Origin: Actinomadura latina NBRC 106108
GTDB lineage: Bacteria; Actinomycetota; Actinomycetes; Streptosporangiales; Streptosporangiaceae
Reading direction: 5' to 3'
Assembly: GCF_001552195.1 (NCBI RefSeq)
Contig: NZ_BCQS01000005.1
Coordinates: 682,001 to 746,000, forward strand
DNA: 64,000 bases
Position numbers and translations under genes: made by a program. This document shows, in pieces, positions 39,606 to 47,654 of the stretch. The notes under the pieces are model-generated. The model was not told the origin of the DNA, did not search any database, and saw only the letters and a program-made list of their open reading frames with translations. Position 1 is the first letter of the stretch; each line of letters opens with the position of its first letter.

Positions 39606-40952
39606 CTAGGCGCGGGAGTGGCGGCGGCGGCCGACGAGGCGGCGGGAGCGGCGGGCGGGCGGCAGCCAGCGGGTCCGGAACCACATCTGCACCTGGGCGC
39701 CGCCGAGGACGCTGCGGTGGATGCGCAGGTAGCCGCCGGTGGACTCGGCGGCGCGGCGGGCGATGTCCAGGCCGAGGCCGGTGGAGCCGCCGCCGCTGCT
39801 GCCGCGCTTCAGCGCCGCGTCCGGGTCGCTGATGCCCGGCCCGCCGTCGGCGACGAGGATGCCGGTGACACCCTGCCCCTGGTGCAGCGTGACGACGAAG
39901 CCGGTCCCCTCGGCGGTGTGCCGGAAGATGTTGCCGAGCAGCGCGTCGACGGCGGCGGCCAGCTCGGTGCCGGGGATCGGCAGCGGCGCGGGCCCCTCGG
40001 CGCCGATCAGCTCGCAGGAGCGCCCCTCGTCCTCGGCGAGGACGGACCAGAACGCGACGCGGTCGCGCAGCACCTTCGAGGCGTCGCAGCTGCCGCGCCC
40101 GGTGGGCCGCCGGACGGTCCGGATGATCTGGTCGACCTCGCGTTCGAGGCGGTCGACGGCCTCGCGGGTCTGCTCGGCGACCGGCCCGTCGCCGAGGGCC
40201 TCGGCGTTCAGCCGCAGCGCGGCCATCGGGGTGCGGAGGCGGTGCGACAGGTCGGCGGCCATCTCGCGTTCGGCCGACAGGAGCTGGACGACGTGGTCGG
40301 CCATCGCGTTGAACGCGAGCCCGGCCTCGACCAGCTCGGGCGGCCCGTCCGGCTCGATGCGGACCGACATCTCGCCGTCCCCGAAGGCGCCCGCGGCCTC
40401 GGCGAGCCGCCGGGTGGAGCGGATCATCCGGTTGCCGAGCCGGTCGGCGACGGCGACGGACCCGGCGACGAGCGCGCAGGCGACCGTCGTCATGACGAGC
40501 CACGCCTTCCAGACGCCGCGCGAGAGGTCGTCGTCGGGCAGGAACACCTCGACGACGGCGGTGCGGCCGGCGTCGAGCGACACCGGCTGGAGGAGGGCGT
40601 ACCCGCCGTCGACGCGGGCGGTGTAGGAGCGTCCGCGCCGCCCGGCCTCGGTGAGCTGCTCGGGGCGGGCGCTGAAGTCCCCGTGGGCGTCCTTCGGGAC
40701 GAGCCCGCCGTCCGGCAGGTGCACGGTCATCCGCCCGGCGGCGCCGGCCTGGGTGCTGGCGACGGCGCGTTCGAGGGCGGCGGGGTCCTCGGTGACGACG
40801 AGGACGGGGCCGAGCGCGCTGGCCTGCCGCTCGGCGGTGGTGAGGGCGCGGTCCCGGGCGATCTCCCGGACGGTCAGCGCGAGCGGGATCAGGAACGCCA
40901 GCGCGACCATCGAGGTGACCGCCAGGGACACGAGGACGAGCGTCTTCCTCAT
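39606..40952 (-). CDS. Two-component sensor histidine kinase
   Basis: A 448-residue membrane kinase. TM1 is at residues 5-27, an extracellular sensor domain runs to about 150, TM2 at about 153-172, HAMP follows, and HisKA carries the acceptor His in AADLSHRLRTPMAALRLNAE. The ATPase domain has N-box VDALLGNIFRHTAEG and G-boxes VADGGPGI and STGLGLDIARRAAESTGGYL. The C-terminal end is strongly basic. It overlaps the response-regulator stop (ATGA). Confidence 0.9.
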   Translation of the reverse strand: MRKTLVLVSLAVTSMVALAFLIPLALTVREIARDRALTTAERQASALGPVLVVTEDPAALERAVASTQAGAAGRMTVHLPDGGLVPKDAHGDFSARPEQLTEAGRRGRSYTARVDGGYALLQPVSLDAGRTAVVEVFLPDDDLSRGVWKAWLVMTTVACALVAGSVAVADRLGNRMIRSTRRLAEAAGAFGDGEMSVRIEPDGPPELVEAGLAFNAMADHVVQLLSAEREMAADLSHRLRTPMAALRLNAEALGDGPVAEQTREAVDRLEREVDQIIRTVRRPTGRGSCDASKVLRDRVAFWSVLAEDEGRSCELIGAEGPAPLPIPGTELAAAVDALLGNIFRHTAEGTGFVVTLHQGQGVTGILVADGGPGISDPDAALKRGSSGGGSTGLGLDIARRAAESTGGYLRIHRSVLGGAQVQMWFRTRWLPPARRSRRLVGRRRHSRA

Positions 40953-41635
40953 GACCGCGGATCGGGTTCGGCCAGCCGGACCCCGACGCCGCGCACCGTG
41001 TGCAGGTAGCGGGGGGCGGCGGCGGTCTCACCGAGCTTGCGCCGCAGCCAGGACAGGTGCACGTCGATGGTCTGGTCGTCGCCGTACGCCTGCCGCCACA
41101 CCTCGGCGAGCAGCTCGCGCCGCGCCACCACCCGGCCGGGGCGGGCGGCGAGGTAGGCGAGCAGGTCGAACTCGCGGCGGGTCAGCTCCAGCGTCTTGCC
41201 GTCCAGCAGCGCCTCCCGGCGGTCGAGGTCGATGTGCAGCCCGCCGACGCTGAGCTCGGCGGTCGGCCCGGACCGCGCCGACCGGCGCAGCACCGCCGCC
41301 AGCCGGGCGCTGAGGTGCTCGATGGAGAACGGCTTGATGAGGTAGTCGTCGGCGCCCGCGTTCAGTAACCGGACGATCTCCGGCTCGTCGTCGCGCGCCG
41401 TCGCGATGATGACCGGGACGTCGGAGATGCCGCGCAGCATCTTCAGCACCTCCGCGCCGTCGAGATCGGGAAGCCCGAGGTCGAGCACGACCACGTCGGG
41501 GGGCGACTGGGTGACCTCGCGCAGCGCGTCCATCGCGGTCCCGACGCTGCGTACGACATGCGACCGCACGCTCAATTCCCGAATCAGGGCGGTCCGGACA
41601 TTTGCGTCATCCTCGACCACCAGAACACTCGCCAT
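40949..41635 (-). CDS. OmpR-family response regulator
   Basis: A 228-residue regulator. The receiver domain has VVEDDAN at the N-terminus, phospho-Asp in VVVLDLGLPDLDG near 51, Thr in IATARDDE and Lys in YLIKPFS. The winged helix shows LTRREFDLLAYLAARPGRVV, then TIDVHLSWLRRKLGE and VRGVGVRL. It is divergent from the hypothetical protein at 41663 with only 27 bases between starts, so the promoter regions overlap. Confidence 0.93.
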   Translation of the reverse strand: MASVLVVEDDANVRTALIRELSVRSHVVRSVGTAMDALREVTQSPPDVVVLDLGLPDLDGAEVLKMLRGISDVPVIIATARDDEPEIVRLLNAGADDYLIKPFSIEHLSARLAAVLRRSARSGPTAELSVGGLHIDLDRREALLDGKTLELTRREFDLLAYLAARPGRVVARRELLAEVWRQAYGDDQTIDVHLSWLRRKLGETAAAPRYLHTVRGVGVRLAEPDPRS

Positions 41636-41662
41636 GGCGGAACCGTATGCCACCATGTGCCC

Positions 41663-42178
41663 ATGCGTCGCGCAATGTCGTATGTTGCCCCGTGGGCCGG
41701 GGTGACTGCGCTCGCGGTCGCGTTCTCCTGGCTCGGGGTGCGCGGCGTCGTCCGCAGCGCGGTGTCGGAACGGTCGGCGCCGCCGCCGATCGCCGGGCCC
41801 GTCATCCACTCCAGCCCGACGACGCCGCCAGGCCCGGCGACGGTCGGCTCGCCGACCGCGCGGCCCCGCCCGCCCGACGGCGCGGACACGGCGCCCAAGC
41901 CGTCGAAGTCCGCGAAGCCGCCGCCCGGCAAGCCGGAGCAGACCCCGAAGACGCCCGACAACGTGCGCAGCTACGCGACGCGCGGCGGGCGCGCCGCGAT
42001 GTCGATCGAGAGGAACCGGGTGCGGCTCGTCTCGGCGACGCCGAATCCGGGCTACGAGACGCGCGTGACGCAGGCCGAGGGATGGCTCCGCGTCGACTTC
42101 CTCAGCGACGAGCACACCTCGTCGGTCATCGCCTCCTGGTACGAGCACGCGCCGATCGTGAAAGTCTACGAATACTGA
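41663..42178 (+). CDS. Membrane-anchored hypothetical protein
   Basis: A 171-residue protein with an N-terminal hydrophobic anchor (YVAPWAGVTALAVAFSWLGV), a long Pro/Thr/Lys-rich linker (about residues 45-100) and a small C-terminal domain (NRVRLVSATPNPGYETRVTQ, then EGWLRVDFLSDEHTSSVIAS). No motif identifies it. It is divergent from the response regulator and may be one of its targets. It precedes the Moco oxidoreductase gene by 24 bases. Confidence 0.65.
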   Translation: MRRAMSYVAPWAGVTALAVAFSWLGVRGVVRSAVSERSAPPPIAGPVIHSSPTTPPGPATVGSPTARPRPPDGADTAPKPSKSAKPPPGKPEQTPKTPDNVRSYATRGGRAAMSIERNRVRLVSATPNPGYETRVTQAEGWLRVDFLSDEHTSSVIASWYEHAPIVKVYEY

Positions 42179-42202
42179 GCGGATCCGGGGAAGAAGGACG
42201 TC

Positions 42203-42802
42203 ATGCCCATCATTTCTCGCGGATTCCACGGACGGCGCCCTTCCGGCGACCACGAACTCCCGCCGGGGCAGTACGAGACGTTCGACTTCCCAGTGCTGTC
42301 GGCGGGTCCGACGCCGCATGTCCCGCTGGACGAGTGGGAGTTCACCATCAGTACGGAGACCGGCACCGAATACCGCTGGAGCTGGGACGATCTGATGGCG
42401 CTGCCCGCCGAGACGCCCACCGTGGATCTGCATTGCGTCACTAAATGGTCAAAATTCGATACGCAATGGCGGGGCGTTTCTCTGGACGTTCTCTTCGAGG
42501 ACGTGGAGAGCGCGGCCGACTTCGCCCTCGTCCACTCCCACGGCGGCTACACCACGAATCTCCCATTGGAGGATCTGCTCGACGGCAAGGCATGGATCGC
42601 CTACGAGTACGACGCCGGGGAACTGCCGGCGGAACACGGCGGCCCGGCCCGTCTCCTCGTCCCGCACCTCTATTTCTGGAAGTCGGCGAAATGGGTGCGC
42701 GGGATCCGGCTCGGCCTGGCGGACGAGCCCGGGTTCTGGGAGAGCGCCGGCTACCACGACTACGGGGACCCATGGCGCGAGCAGCGGTACCAAGGCGACT
42801 AG
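42203..42802 (+). CDS. Sulfite-oxidase-like molybdopterin oxidoreductase
   Basis: A 199-residue protein of the oxidoreductase molybdopterin-binding (YuiH/sulfite-oxidase-like) family. The expected molybdenum-ligand Cys is in TVDLHCVTKWSKFDTQWRGV near residue 78; VHSHGGYTTNLPLEDLLDGK and the C-terminal LVPHLYFWKSAKWVRGIRL are also characteristic. It has no signal peptide. GAAGAAGGA lies upstream. It forms an operon with the flavin reductase, which overlaps its 3' end, so that protein is a likely electron partner. Confidence 0.92.
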   Translation: MPIISRGFHGRRPSGDHELPPGQYETFDFPVLSAGPTPHVPLDEWEFTISTETGTEYRWSWDDLMALPAETPTVDLHCVTKWSKFDTQWRGVSLDVLFEDVESAADFALVHSHGGYTTNLPLEDLLDGKAWIAYEYDAGELPAEHGGPARLLVPHLYFWKSAKWVRGIRLGLADEPGFWESAGYHDYGDPWREQRYQGD

Positions 42803-43527
42803 GCGGGCGGCTGCGCTGGCAGGCCGCCGAACTGCTGGAGCGGCGCGCCGAGTCCGCGACGGCCGCCACGCTGGTCTTCGGCGTGCCCGGATGGCCCGGC
42901 CACCTGGCGGGCCAGCACGTGGACGTCCGGCTCACCGCGGAGGACGGCTACAGCACGCAGCGCAGCTACTCGGTGGCGTCCGCGTCCGGCGGCGAGCGCG
43001 TCGAGTTGACGGTGCAGCGCGTGGAGGACGGCGAGGTGTCGCCGTACCTCGCCGACGAGATGATGCCGGGCGACGTGGTGGAGTTCCGCGGGCCCGTGGG
43101 CGGGTGGTTCGTGTGGCGGGAGGAGCAGCCGGAACCCGTCCTGCTGGTGGCGGGCGGCTCCGGCATCGTCCCGCTGATGGCCATGATCCGCGCCCGGCGG
43201 GCGGTGGGAAGCAGGGTCCCGTTCCGGCTCGTGTACTCGGTCCGCAGGCCGGAGGACCGGCTCTACGCGAGCGAACTGGGGCAGGGCTCGCCCGGCCTCG
43301 ACGTGACCTTCCTGTACACGCGCGGCACGCCGGACGGCCGGTCGCGTCCGCCGGGCCGGCTCACCCCCGACGACCTCGTCCGGCACGGATGGCCCGCCGA
43401 CTTCGCGCCGTCCTGCTACGTGTGCGGGCCGACCGGCTTCGTCGAGAAGGCCGCCGCCTACCTCGTCCTGCTGGGCCACGCGCCCGAGAACGTCCGGACG
43501 GAACGCTTCGGCCCGAGCGGAGGATGA
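42772..43527 (+). CDS. Ferredoxin reductase-type FAD/NAD(P)-binding oxidoreductase
   Basis: A 251-residue FNR-family protein. FAD-binding motif RSYSVASASG near residue 63, pyrophosphate-binding GSGIVPLMAM near 128, YVCGPTGFVEKAAAYL near 218. No iron-sulfur or heme domain. ATG 42772 overlaps the upstream gene by 31 bases and is the only ATG in the right place; a later non-ATG start cannot be excluded. It probably passes electrons between NAD(P)H and the molybdopterin protein. Confidence 0.88.
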   Translation: MARAAVPRRLGGRLRWQAAELLERRAESATAATLVFGVPGWPGHLAGQHVDVRLTAEDGYSTQRSYSVASASGGERVELTVQRVEDGEVSPYLADEMMPGDVVEFRGPVGGWFVWREEQPEPVLLVAGGSGIVPLMAMIRARRAVGSRVPFRLVYSVRRPEDRLYASELGQGSPGLDVTFLYTRGTPDGRSRPPGRLTPDDLVRHGWPADFAPSCYVCGPTGFVEKAAAYLVLLGHAPENVRTERFGPSGG

Positions 43528-43528
43528 C

Positions 43529-43879
43529 ATGGCGACATTCGATGGCAGGGCGACATTCGATGACGGGGCGACATTCGATGACGGGGCGACACGCGGCGAC
43601 CTGCCCTTCGACGACCGGGACGGCTTCACCGACGGCAACGCCCTCGCGGGCCCGCTGGCGGAGGTGTTCGCCGTGGACGTGACGGCCGCCGAGAGCCGCT
43701 GCGCCAACTGCGGGCGCACCGGCCCGGTCGCCGAGCTGCGCGTCTACGGCCGCGCGCCCGGATTCGTGGCCCGCTGCGCGGGATGCGACCACGTCATACT
43801 GCGCCTCGTCCGCGGCCGGGGCATCGTCCAGCTCGACATGCGCGGCATGATCTCGCTCGCCGTCCCGGTGGGCGACTGA
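43529..43879 (+). CDS. Zinc-ribbon protein (DUF6510-like) with repeat-extended N-terminus
   Basis: A 116-residue protein. Two Cys pairs, CANCG and CAGCD, form a probable zinc ribbon in TAAESRCANCGRTGPVAELR and FVARCAGCDHVILRLVRG. It resembles the small DUF6510-type protein that accompanies sulfite-oxidase-like and reductase genes in actinomycetes. The N-terminal 25 residues are encoded by 18-bp tandem repeats (ATFDGR, ATFDDG, ATFDDG) and are probably not part of the family core, which begins near GFTDGNALAGPLAEVF. GGAGG precedes the ATG. Confidence 0.75.
   Translation: MATFDGRATFDDGATFDDGATRGDLPFDDRDGFTDGNALAGPLAEVFAVDVTAAESRCANCGRTGPVAELRVYGRAPGFVARCAGCDHVILRLVRGRGIVQLDMRGMISLAVPVGD
43532..43585. 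repeat. Three in-frame 18-bp repeats at the start of the zinc-ribbon gene
   Basis: Units GCGACATTCGATGACGGG at 43550-43567 and 43568-43585 are identical; the unit at 43532-43549 differs at three bases. Each encodes six residues, directly after the start codon. Confidence 0.92.
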
Positions 43880-43883
43880 CGCC

Positions 43884-44513
43884 TCAGGAGTGCGGGACGA
43901 ACCGCTGCGGCATGATGAACATCGCGGTGGCCTCCACCGTGACGCGGCCGTCCGGCCCGCAGATCGTGCCGGACGCGTAGACCTTGCGCCCCTCCACCCG
44001 GCTCGCCTTCGCCTCCACCGAGAGCGGGACGCCGAGCGGGGTCGGACGCCGGTAGCGCGTCTCCAGGGTGGCGGTCATGCCGGGCGTGCCGGACGCGGCG
44101 GCCGCCATCCCGAGGACCTGGTCGAGCACCATCGCCGACACCCCGCCGTGCACGTACGACGGCGGGCCCTCGTAGAGGGTGCTGAGCGTGAACTCGCCGC
44201 GGACGATGCCGTCCGAGCTGACCGTCAGCTCGACGGGCGGTGCCAGCGGGTTGAGGGCGCCGGTGACGGGGTTGCCGATCTGCCGGTCCATCCGGCGCTC
44301 ACCGGACGGGACGAACGGCGGCGCGTCCCGGCGCTCGGCGGCGAGCCGCGCGGTCAGCGCCTCGACCTCGGCGGCGACGGCGGCCGCCTCGGCGCTGCCG
44401 ACCGCGGTGAGCACGGTGGCCTCGGCCAGCTCGCGGACGCGGGCGGCGAGGCCGCTCAGGGCCGCCGCCTCGTCCTGCGCCAGCTCGTGCCGTTCCATCG
44501 GGATCCCGCTCAT
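43884..44513 (-). CDS. PaaI-type hotdog thioesterase
   Basis: A 209-residue protein with a helical N-terminal region (about 85 residues) and a hotdog-fold domain. The signature is TLYEGPPSYVHGGVSAMVLD (active-site HGG near 141), then TATLETRYRRPTPLGVPLSV and a C-terminal VTVEATAMFIMP. It belongs to the acyl-CoA thioesterase group. GAGGAGG precedes ATG 44513. An AT-rich palindrome lies about 55 bases upstream. Confidence 0.85.
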   Translation of the reverse strand: MSGIPMERHELAQDEAAALSGLAARVRELAEATVLTAVGSAEAAAVAAEVEALTARLAAERRDAPPFVPSGERRMDRQIGNPVTGALNPLAPPVELTVSSDGIVRGEFTLSTLYEGPPSYVHGGVSAMVLDQVLGMAAAASGTPGMTATLETRYRRPTPLGVPLSVEAKASRVEGRKVYASGTICGPDGRVTVEATAMFIMPQRFVPHS

Positions 44514-44567
44514 CCAGCCTCCTCGCGGGGGGCGTCCCCCGCACCACCGCCCCATTGACCGAATGAA

Positions 44568-44577
44568 ATTCTAGAAT
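44568..44577. promoter_or_regulatory. ATTCTAGAAT palindrome upstream of the thioesterase gene
   Basis: A perfect 10-bp palindrome in an AT-rich stretch (44560-44580) upstream of the minus-strand thioesterase gene. Its half-site resembles the TAGAA arm of the repeat at 24250-24264. Confidence 0.35.
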
Positions 44578-44721
44578 AGGACGCTGCGTGCTGCCGACGC
44601 CGGGTCCCGCTGCCGGCCTGGACGCCTCCCGCCTCCGGTGAGACCCGCGCCGGCGAGCCCGGTTCAAGATAGATTCCTGCAGTATCTCCCATCGATGCAC
44701 CCCCAGACCGCAAGGACAGCC

Positions 44722-45228
44722 GTGACGGACCAGCCCCCGCCGCCCGACCAGCCCCCGCCACCCGACCAGCCGCCGCCGTACTCGCAGCCGTACGGGCAGC
44801 CGCCCGGGGGCTACGACCCGCAGTGGGGGTACGGCCCGCCGGGCGTCCCGTACGGCGTGCCGCAGCAGGGCCCGCCGGAGGAGACGACCTGGGCGATCTT
44901 CGCCTACGTCGGGAACGTGCTGATCGGCTTCCTGCCCGCGCTGGTCGTCTACCTGGCGAAGAAGAACACCTCGCCGTTCACCCGGTTCCACGCGGCGCAG
45001 TCGATGAACCAGCAGCTCACCATGCTGATCCACGTCATCGTGGTGGTGGCCGTGTGCGTGCCGCCGGCGATCGTCATGGAGGCGCCGGCCTTCCTCGCCC
45101 TGCTGATCATCCCGTACCTGGAGCTGCTGATCGCCGGGTGGACGTTCATCATCCTGGGCGCGGTGAAGGCGGGAAAGGGGCAGTACTACCGCTTCCCGAC
45201 CTTCTTCTGCTACCGCATGATCCGGTAG
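44722..45228 (+). CDS. DUF4870-family membrane protein
   Basis: A 168-residue protein. A Pro/Tyr/Gly/Gln-rich N-terminal tail (PPPPDQPPPPDQPPPYSQPY) precedes three or four hydrophobic helices: TTWAIFAYVGNVLIGFLPAL, then TMLIHVIVVVAVCVPPAIVM and LLIIPYLELLIAGWTFIILG. The motif SPFTRFHAAQSMNQQL is typical of DUF4870, a Tic20-like fold of unknown function. GTG 44722 is preceded by AAGGA; an ATG at 44695 is the alternative. Convergent with the LLM gene, one base between stops. Confidence 0.85.
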   Translation: MTDQPPPPDQPPPPDQPPPYSQPYGQPPGGYDPQWGYGPPGVPYGVPQQGPPEETTWAIFAYVGNVLIGFLPALVVYLAKKNTSPFTRFHAAQSMNQQLTMLIHVIVVVAVCVPPAIVMEAPAFLALLIIPYLELLIAGWTFIILGAVKAGKGQYYRFPTFFCYRMIR

Positions 45229-45229
45229 C

Positions 45230-46054
45230 TCACCGGTAGGCGCGGGCGTACTCGTCCAGCACCGGCAGGACGGCGTCGCGGCCGCCCGCCGGGACGCGCA
45301 GCACGACCTCCTCGATCCCGAGCGAGGCGTAGTAGCCGAGTTTCCCCGGCGCGGGCAGCGTCCCGAACGGGATCACGGGCACCATGTCCCGTCCGGCATC
45401 CGCGCAGGCCCGGCGCAGCGCCGGCAGCGCCTCCCGGATGCCCGCACCGCCGATCGGCAGCCATCCGTCCCCGTACTCGGCGATGTGCGCGAACAGCGTC
45501 GGGCCCGCCGCGCCGCCCAGCAGCACCGGCACCCTCCCGGACGGCTTGGGCCACGACCAGCTCGCCTCGAAGTCCACGAACTCGCCCTCGAAGGACGCCT
45601 CGTCGTCCGTCCACAGGGCGCGCATCGCGAGGACGTGCTCGCGCGCCACGGCCCGCCGCCGCTTCCACGGCACGCCGTGGCCGGCGCCCTCCTCGGCGTT
45701 CCAGCCGTAGCCGACGCCGAGCGCGACCCGTCCGCCGGCGAGCCGGTCGAGCGTCGCGACGGCCTTCGCGGTGACGATCGGGTCGCGCTGCGCGGGCAGC
45801 AGGACGCCGGTCCCGAGCGTGATCCGCTCGGTCGTCACGGCCGCCGCGGCGAGCGCCACGAGCGGGTCGGGCGTCCGCGCGTACTCTTCCGGCAGCGTCC
45901 CGTCGCCCGTCGGAGGCGCCGTCTCCCGCGACACCGGGATGTGCGTGTGCTCGGGAAGGAAGAGGGACGAGAAGCCGCGCTCCTCGGCCTCCCTCGCCAG
46001 CTCGTGCGGCGCCATCGTCCGGTCGGTCGCGAACATCGTGATCCCCAGCCGCAC
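45230..46054 (-). CDS. LLM-class F420-dependent oxidoreductase
   Basis: A 274-residue luciferase-like TIM-barrel protein. Landmarks: MRLGITMFATDRTMAPHELA at the start, LFLPEHTHIP near 30, ITLGTGVLLPAQRDPIVTAK near 78, and LAGGRVALGVGYGWNAEEGA near 104. The TGVLLP segment includes the usual bulge region of F420 enzymes. It is probably an F420-dependent reductase; the substrate is unknown. It lies 44 bases downstream of the cyclase gene on the same strand. Confidence 0.92.
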   Translation of the reverse strand: MRLGITMFATDRTMAPHELAREAEERGFSSLFLPEHTHIPVSRETAPPTGDGTLPEEYARTPDPLVALAAAAVTTERITLGTGVLLPAQRDPIVTAKAVATLDRLAGGRVALGVGYGWNAEEGAGHGVPWKRRRAVAREHVLAMRALWTDDEASFEGEFVDFEASWSWPKPSGRVPVLLGGAAGPTLFAHIAEYGDGWLPIGGAGIREALPALRRACADAGRDMVPVIPFGTLPAPGKLGYYASLGIEEVVLRVPAGGRDAVLPVLDEYARAYR

Positions 46055-46098
46055 GGCGCCCCTTCCACCTGTCGCGTCCCCGGCACTCTACGGGCCGT

Positions 46099-46782
46099 TC
46101 AGACGAGGATGGCCCGGTCGTCCACGCGGGCCACGGCGCGGGTCGGGGCGCCGTCGGCGGCGGCCAGGGCCAGGGGGAAGAGGAAGACCTCGATCGTGCA
46201 GCCCTCGTCCTGGGCGTCGACGAGGCGGTCCAGGCCGGTCAGGTTCTCGGCGATCACCGCGCCCGCCCCGCAGAGGACGCGGTGCGCGGCCAGGGAGAAG
46301 TCGTCCGAGCCCGGCGGCGGGGTGCGGTCCACGCTGAGGGCGTCGATGGCCACCGTGCGGACGCCCGCCGCGATGATCGCCTCGGCCGTCTCGGGAGCGG
46401 GGTACGGGTGGGCCGCGTAGTCGCCGGTCCCCCAGTGCCGCGACCAGCCCGTCGCGATGAGCAGGACGTCGCCGGGTTCGAGACCGGGCGGGAGCGCGGC
46501 GGGCGGTATGGGCGTGCGGGGCGGCAGGCCGCGGACGTCCATGACCACGGCCGGGCCGGTGAACCGGGTCAGCGGCAGCTCGTCCAGGCGGGGCAGGGCG
46601 TCGTCGATGTGGAACGGGGCGTCCACGTGCGTGCCGGTCTGCGACCCCATGTGCAGGCGCAGGACGTTCACGCCCGATCCGGCGACCGTCAGCGCGGGCA
46701 CGGCCTCGACCTCGGGATCGCCGGGGTAGACCGGCATGCCCGTGGTGACCGGCACGGAGAGGTCGAGCAGTTCAACGCCCAT
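46099..46782 (-). CDS. Cyclase / kynurenine formamidase-like metal hydrolase
   Basis: A 227-residue protein of the cyclase (Pfam PF04199) family. The zinc/manganese motif GSQTGTHVDAPFH is near residues 47-59 (family HxGTHxDxPxH; the first His is Gln here). It opens LLDLSVPVTTGMPVYPGDPE and contains AIDALSVDRTPPPGSDDFSLAAH. By family it hydrolyses formamides, carbamates or lactones. The message is probably leaderless: GATAAT lies six bases before ATG. Divergent from the HipA-like gene. Confidence 0.88.
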   Translation of the reverse strand: MGVELLDLSVPVTTGMPVYPGDPEVEAVPALTVAGSGVNVLRLHMGSQTGTHVDAPFHIDDALPRLDELPLTRFTGPAVVMDVRGLPPRTPIPPAALPPGLEPGDVLLIATGWSRHWGTGDYAAHPYPAPETAEAIIAAGVRTVAIDALSVDRTPPPGSDDFSLAAHRVLCGAGAVIAENLTGLDRLVDAQDEGCTIEVFLFPLALAAADGAPTRAVARVDDRAILV

Positions 46783-46826
46783 ATATCGATTATCCCGCGC
46801 GCGCCGCCAGCCGATAGCGTTGCGAC
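46783..46826. promoter_or_regulatory. Compact divergent leaderless promoter pair
   Basis: The 44-base gap contains GATAAT reading left (46794-46789), six bases from the cyclase ATG, and TAGCGT reading right (46815-46820), six bases from the HipA-like GTG. Both genes would start transcription at their start codons, and each -35 region would overlap the other gene's promoter. Confidence 0.55.
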
Positions 46827-47654
46827 GTGTTGCCACATGTGACGGCCATCCGATACGTGACGCCGCTCCGCGAGGGCGGTTCCCTGCCGGGCGTCGTCGA
46901 GGCCGACGACCTCGGCACCTACGTCATGAAGTTCCATGGCGCGGGGCAGGGCCGCAAGGCGCTGATCGCCGAGGTGATCGCGGGCGAGCTGGCCCGCAGG
47001 CTCGGCCTCCGGGTGCCCGAGCAGGTGCTCATCGACCTGGATCCCGCCATCGGGCGGCACGAACCCGACCCGGACGTCCAGGACCTCCTCAAGGCCAGCC
47101 CCGGCTGGAACCTCGGCGTCGACTTCCTCCCGGGCTCGCTCGGCTTCGATCCGCTGGGCTGGAGCCCCGACCCCGGCTTCGCGTCGCGGGTGCTATGGTT
47201 CGACGCTTTCATCGGCAACGTCGACCGCAGCTGGCGCAACCCGAACATGCTCGTCTGGCACGGCGACGTGTGGCTGATCGACCACGGCGCGAGCCTCATC
47301 TTCCACCACGCGTGGACGAACGCGGCCCGGCTGTTCTCCGGCCCGTACGACGTGGACGACCACGTGCTGACCCCGTACGCGAGCCGGCTGGAGGCCGCCG
47401 AGGCCGAGCTCGCTCCCAAGATCACCGAAGGGCTGCTGCGCGAGGTGACCGGGCTGGTGCCCGACCGGTGGCTGGAGGGCGAGCCCGGCTTCGACGGTCC
47501 GCAGGCGCTCCGGGACGCCTACGTCGACATCCTGCTGCCGCGGGCCGGCAAGCCGCGCGACTGGCTGCCCGACCTGGACGTCAGCGGCCACGGGCCGGAC
47601 ACGTCGGCGCGGCGCGGGCAGAACCGGCCCGGCTGGCTGGGCGGACCGGCATGA
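46827..47654 (+). CDS. HipA-family kinase-like protein
   Basis: A 275-residue protein resembling the HipA C-terminal kinase fold. TYVMKFHGAGQGRKALIAEV carries the ATP-binding Lys near 36; LWFDAFIGNVDRSWRNPNML provides a catalytic-loop-like D-x5-N-D-R-N arrangement near 125-140; LIDHGASLIF supplies the metal-binding Asp. It lacks the HipA N-terminal domain and a HipB partner. It starts with GTG and a leaderless promoter and overlaps the DUF3037 gene by ATGA. The pair is known in actinobacteria and other bacteria, but its role is not established. Confidence 0.88.
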   Translation: MLPHVTAIRYVTPLREGGSLPGVVEADDLGTYVMKFHGAGQGRKALIAEVIAGELARRLGLRVPEQVLIDLDPAIGRHEPDPDVQDLLKASPGWNLGVDFLPGSLGFDPLGWSPDPGFASRVLWFDAFIGNVDRSWRNPNMLVWHGDVWLIDHGASLIFHHAWTNAARLFSGPYDVDDHVLTPYASRLEAAEAELAPKITEGLLREVTGLVPDRWLEGEPGFDGPQALRDAYVDILLPRAGKPRDWLPDLDVSGHGPDTSARRGQNRPGWLGGPA

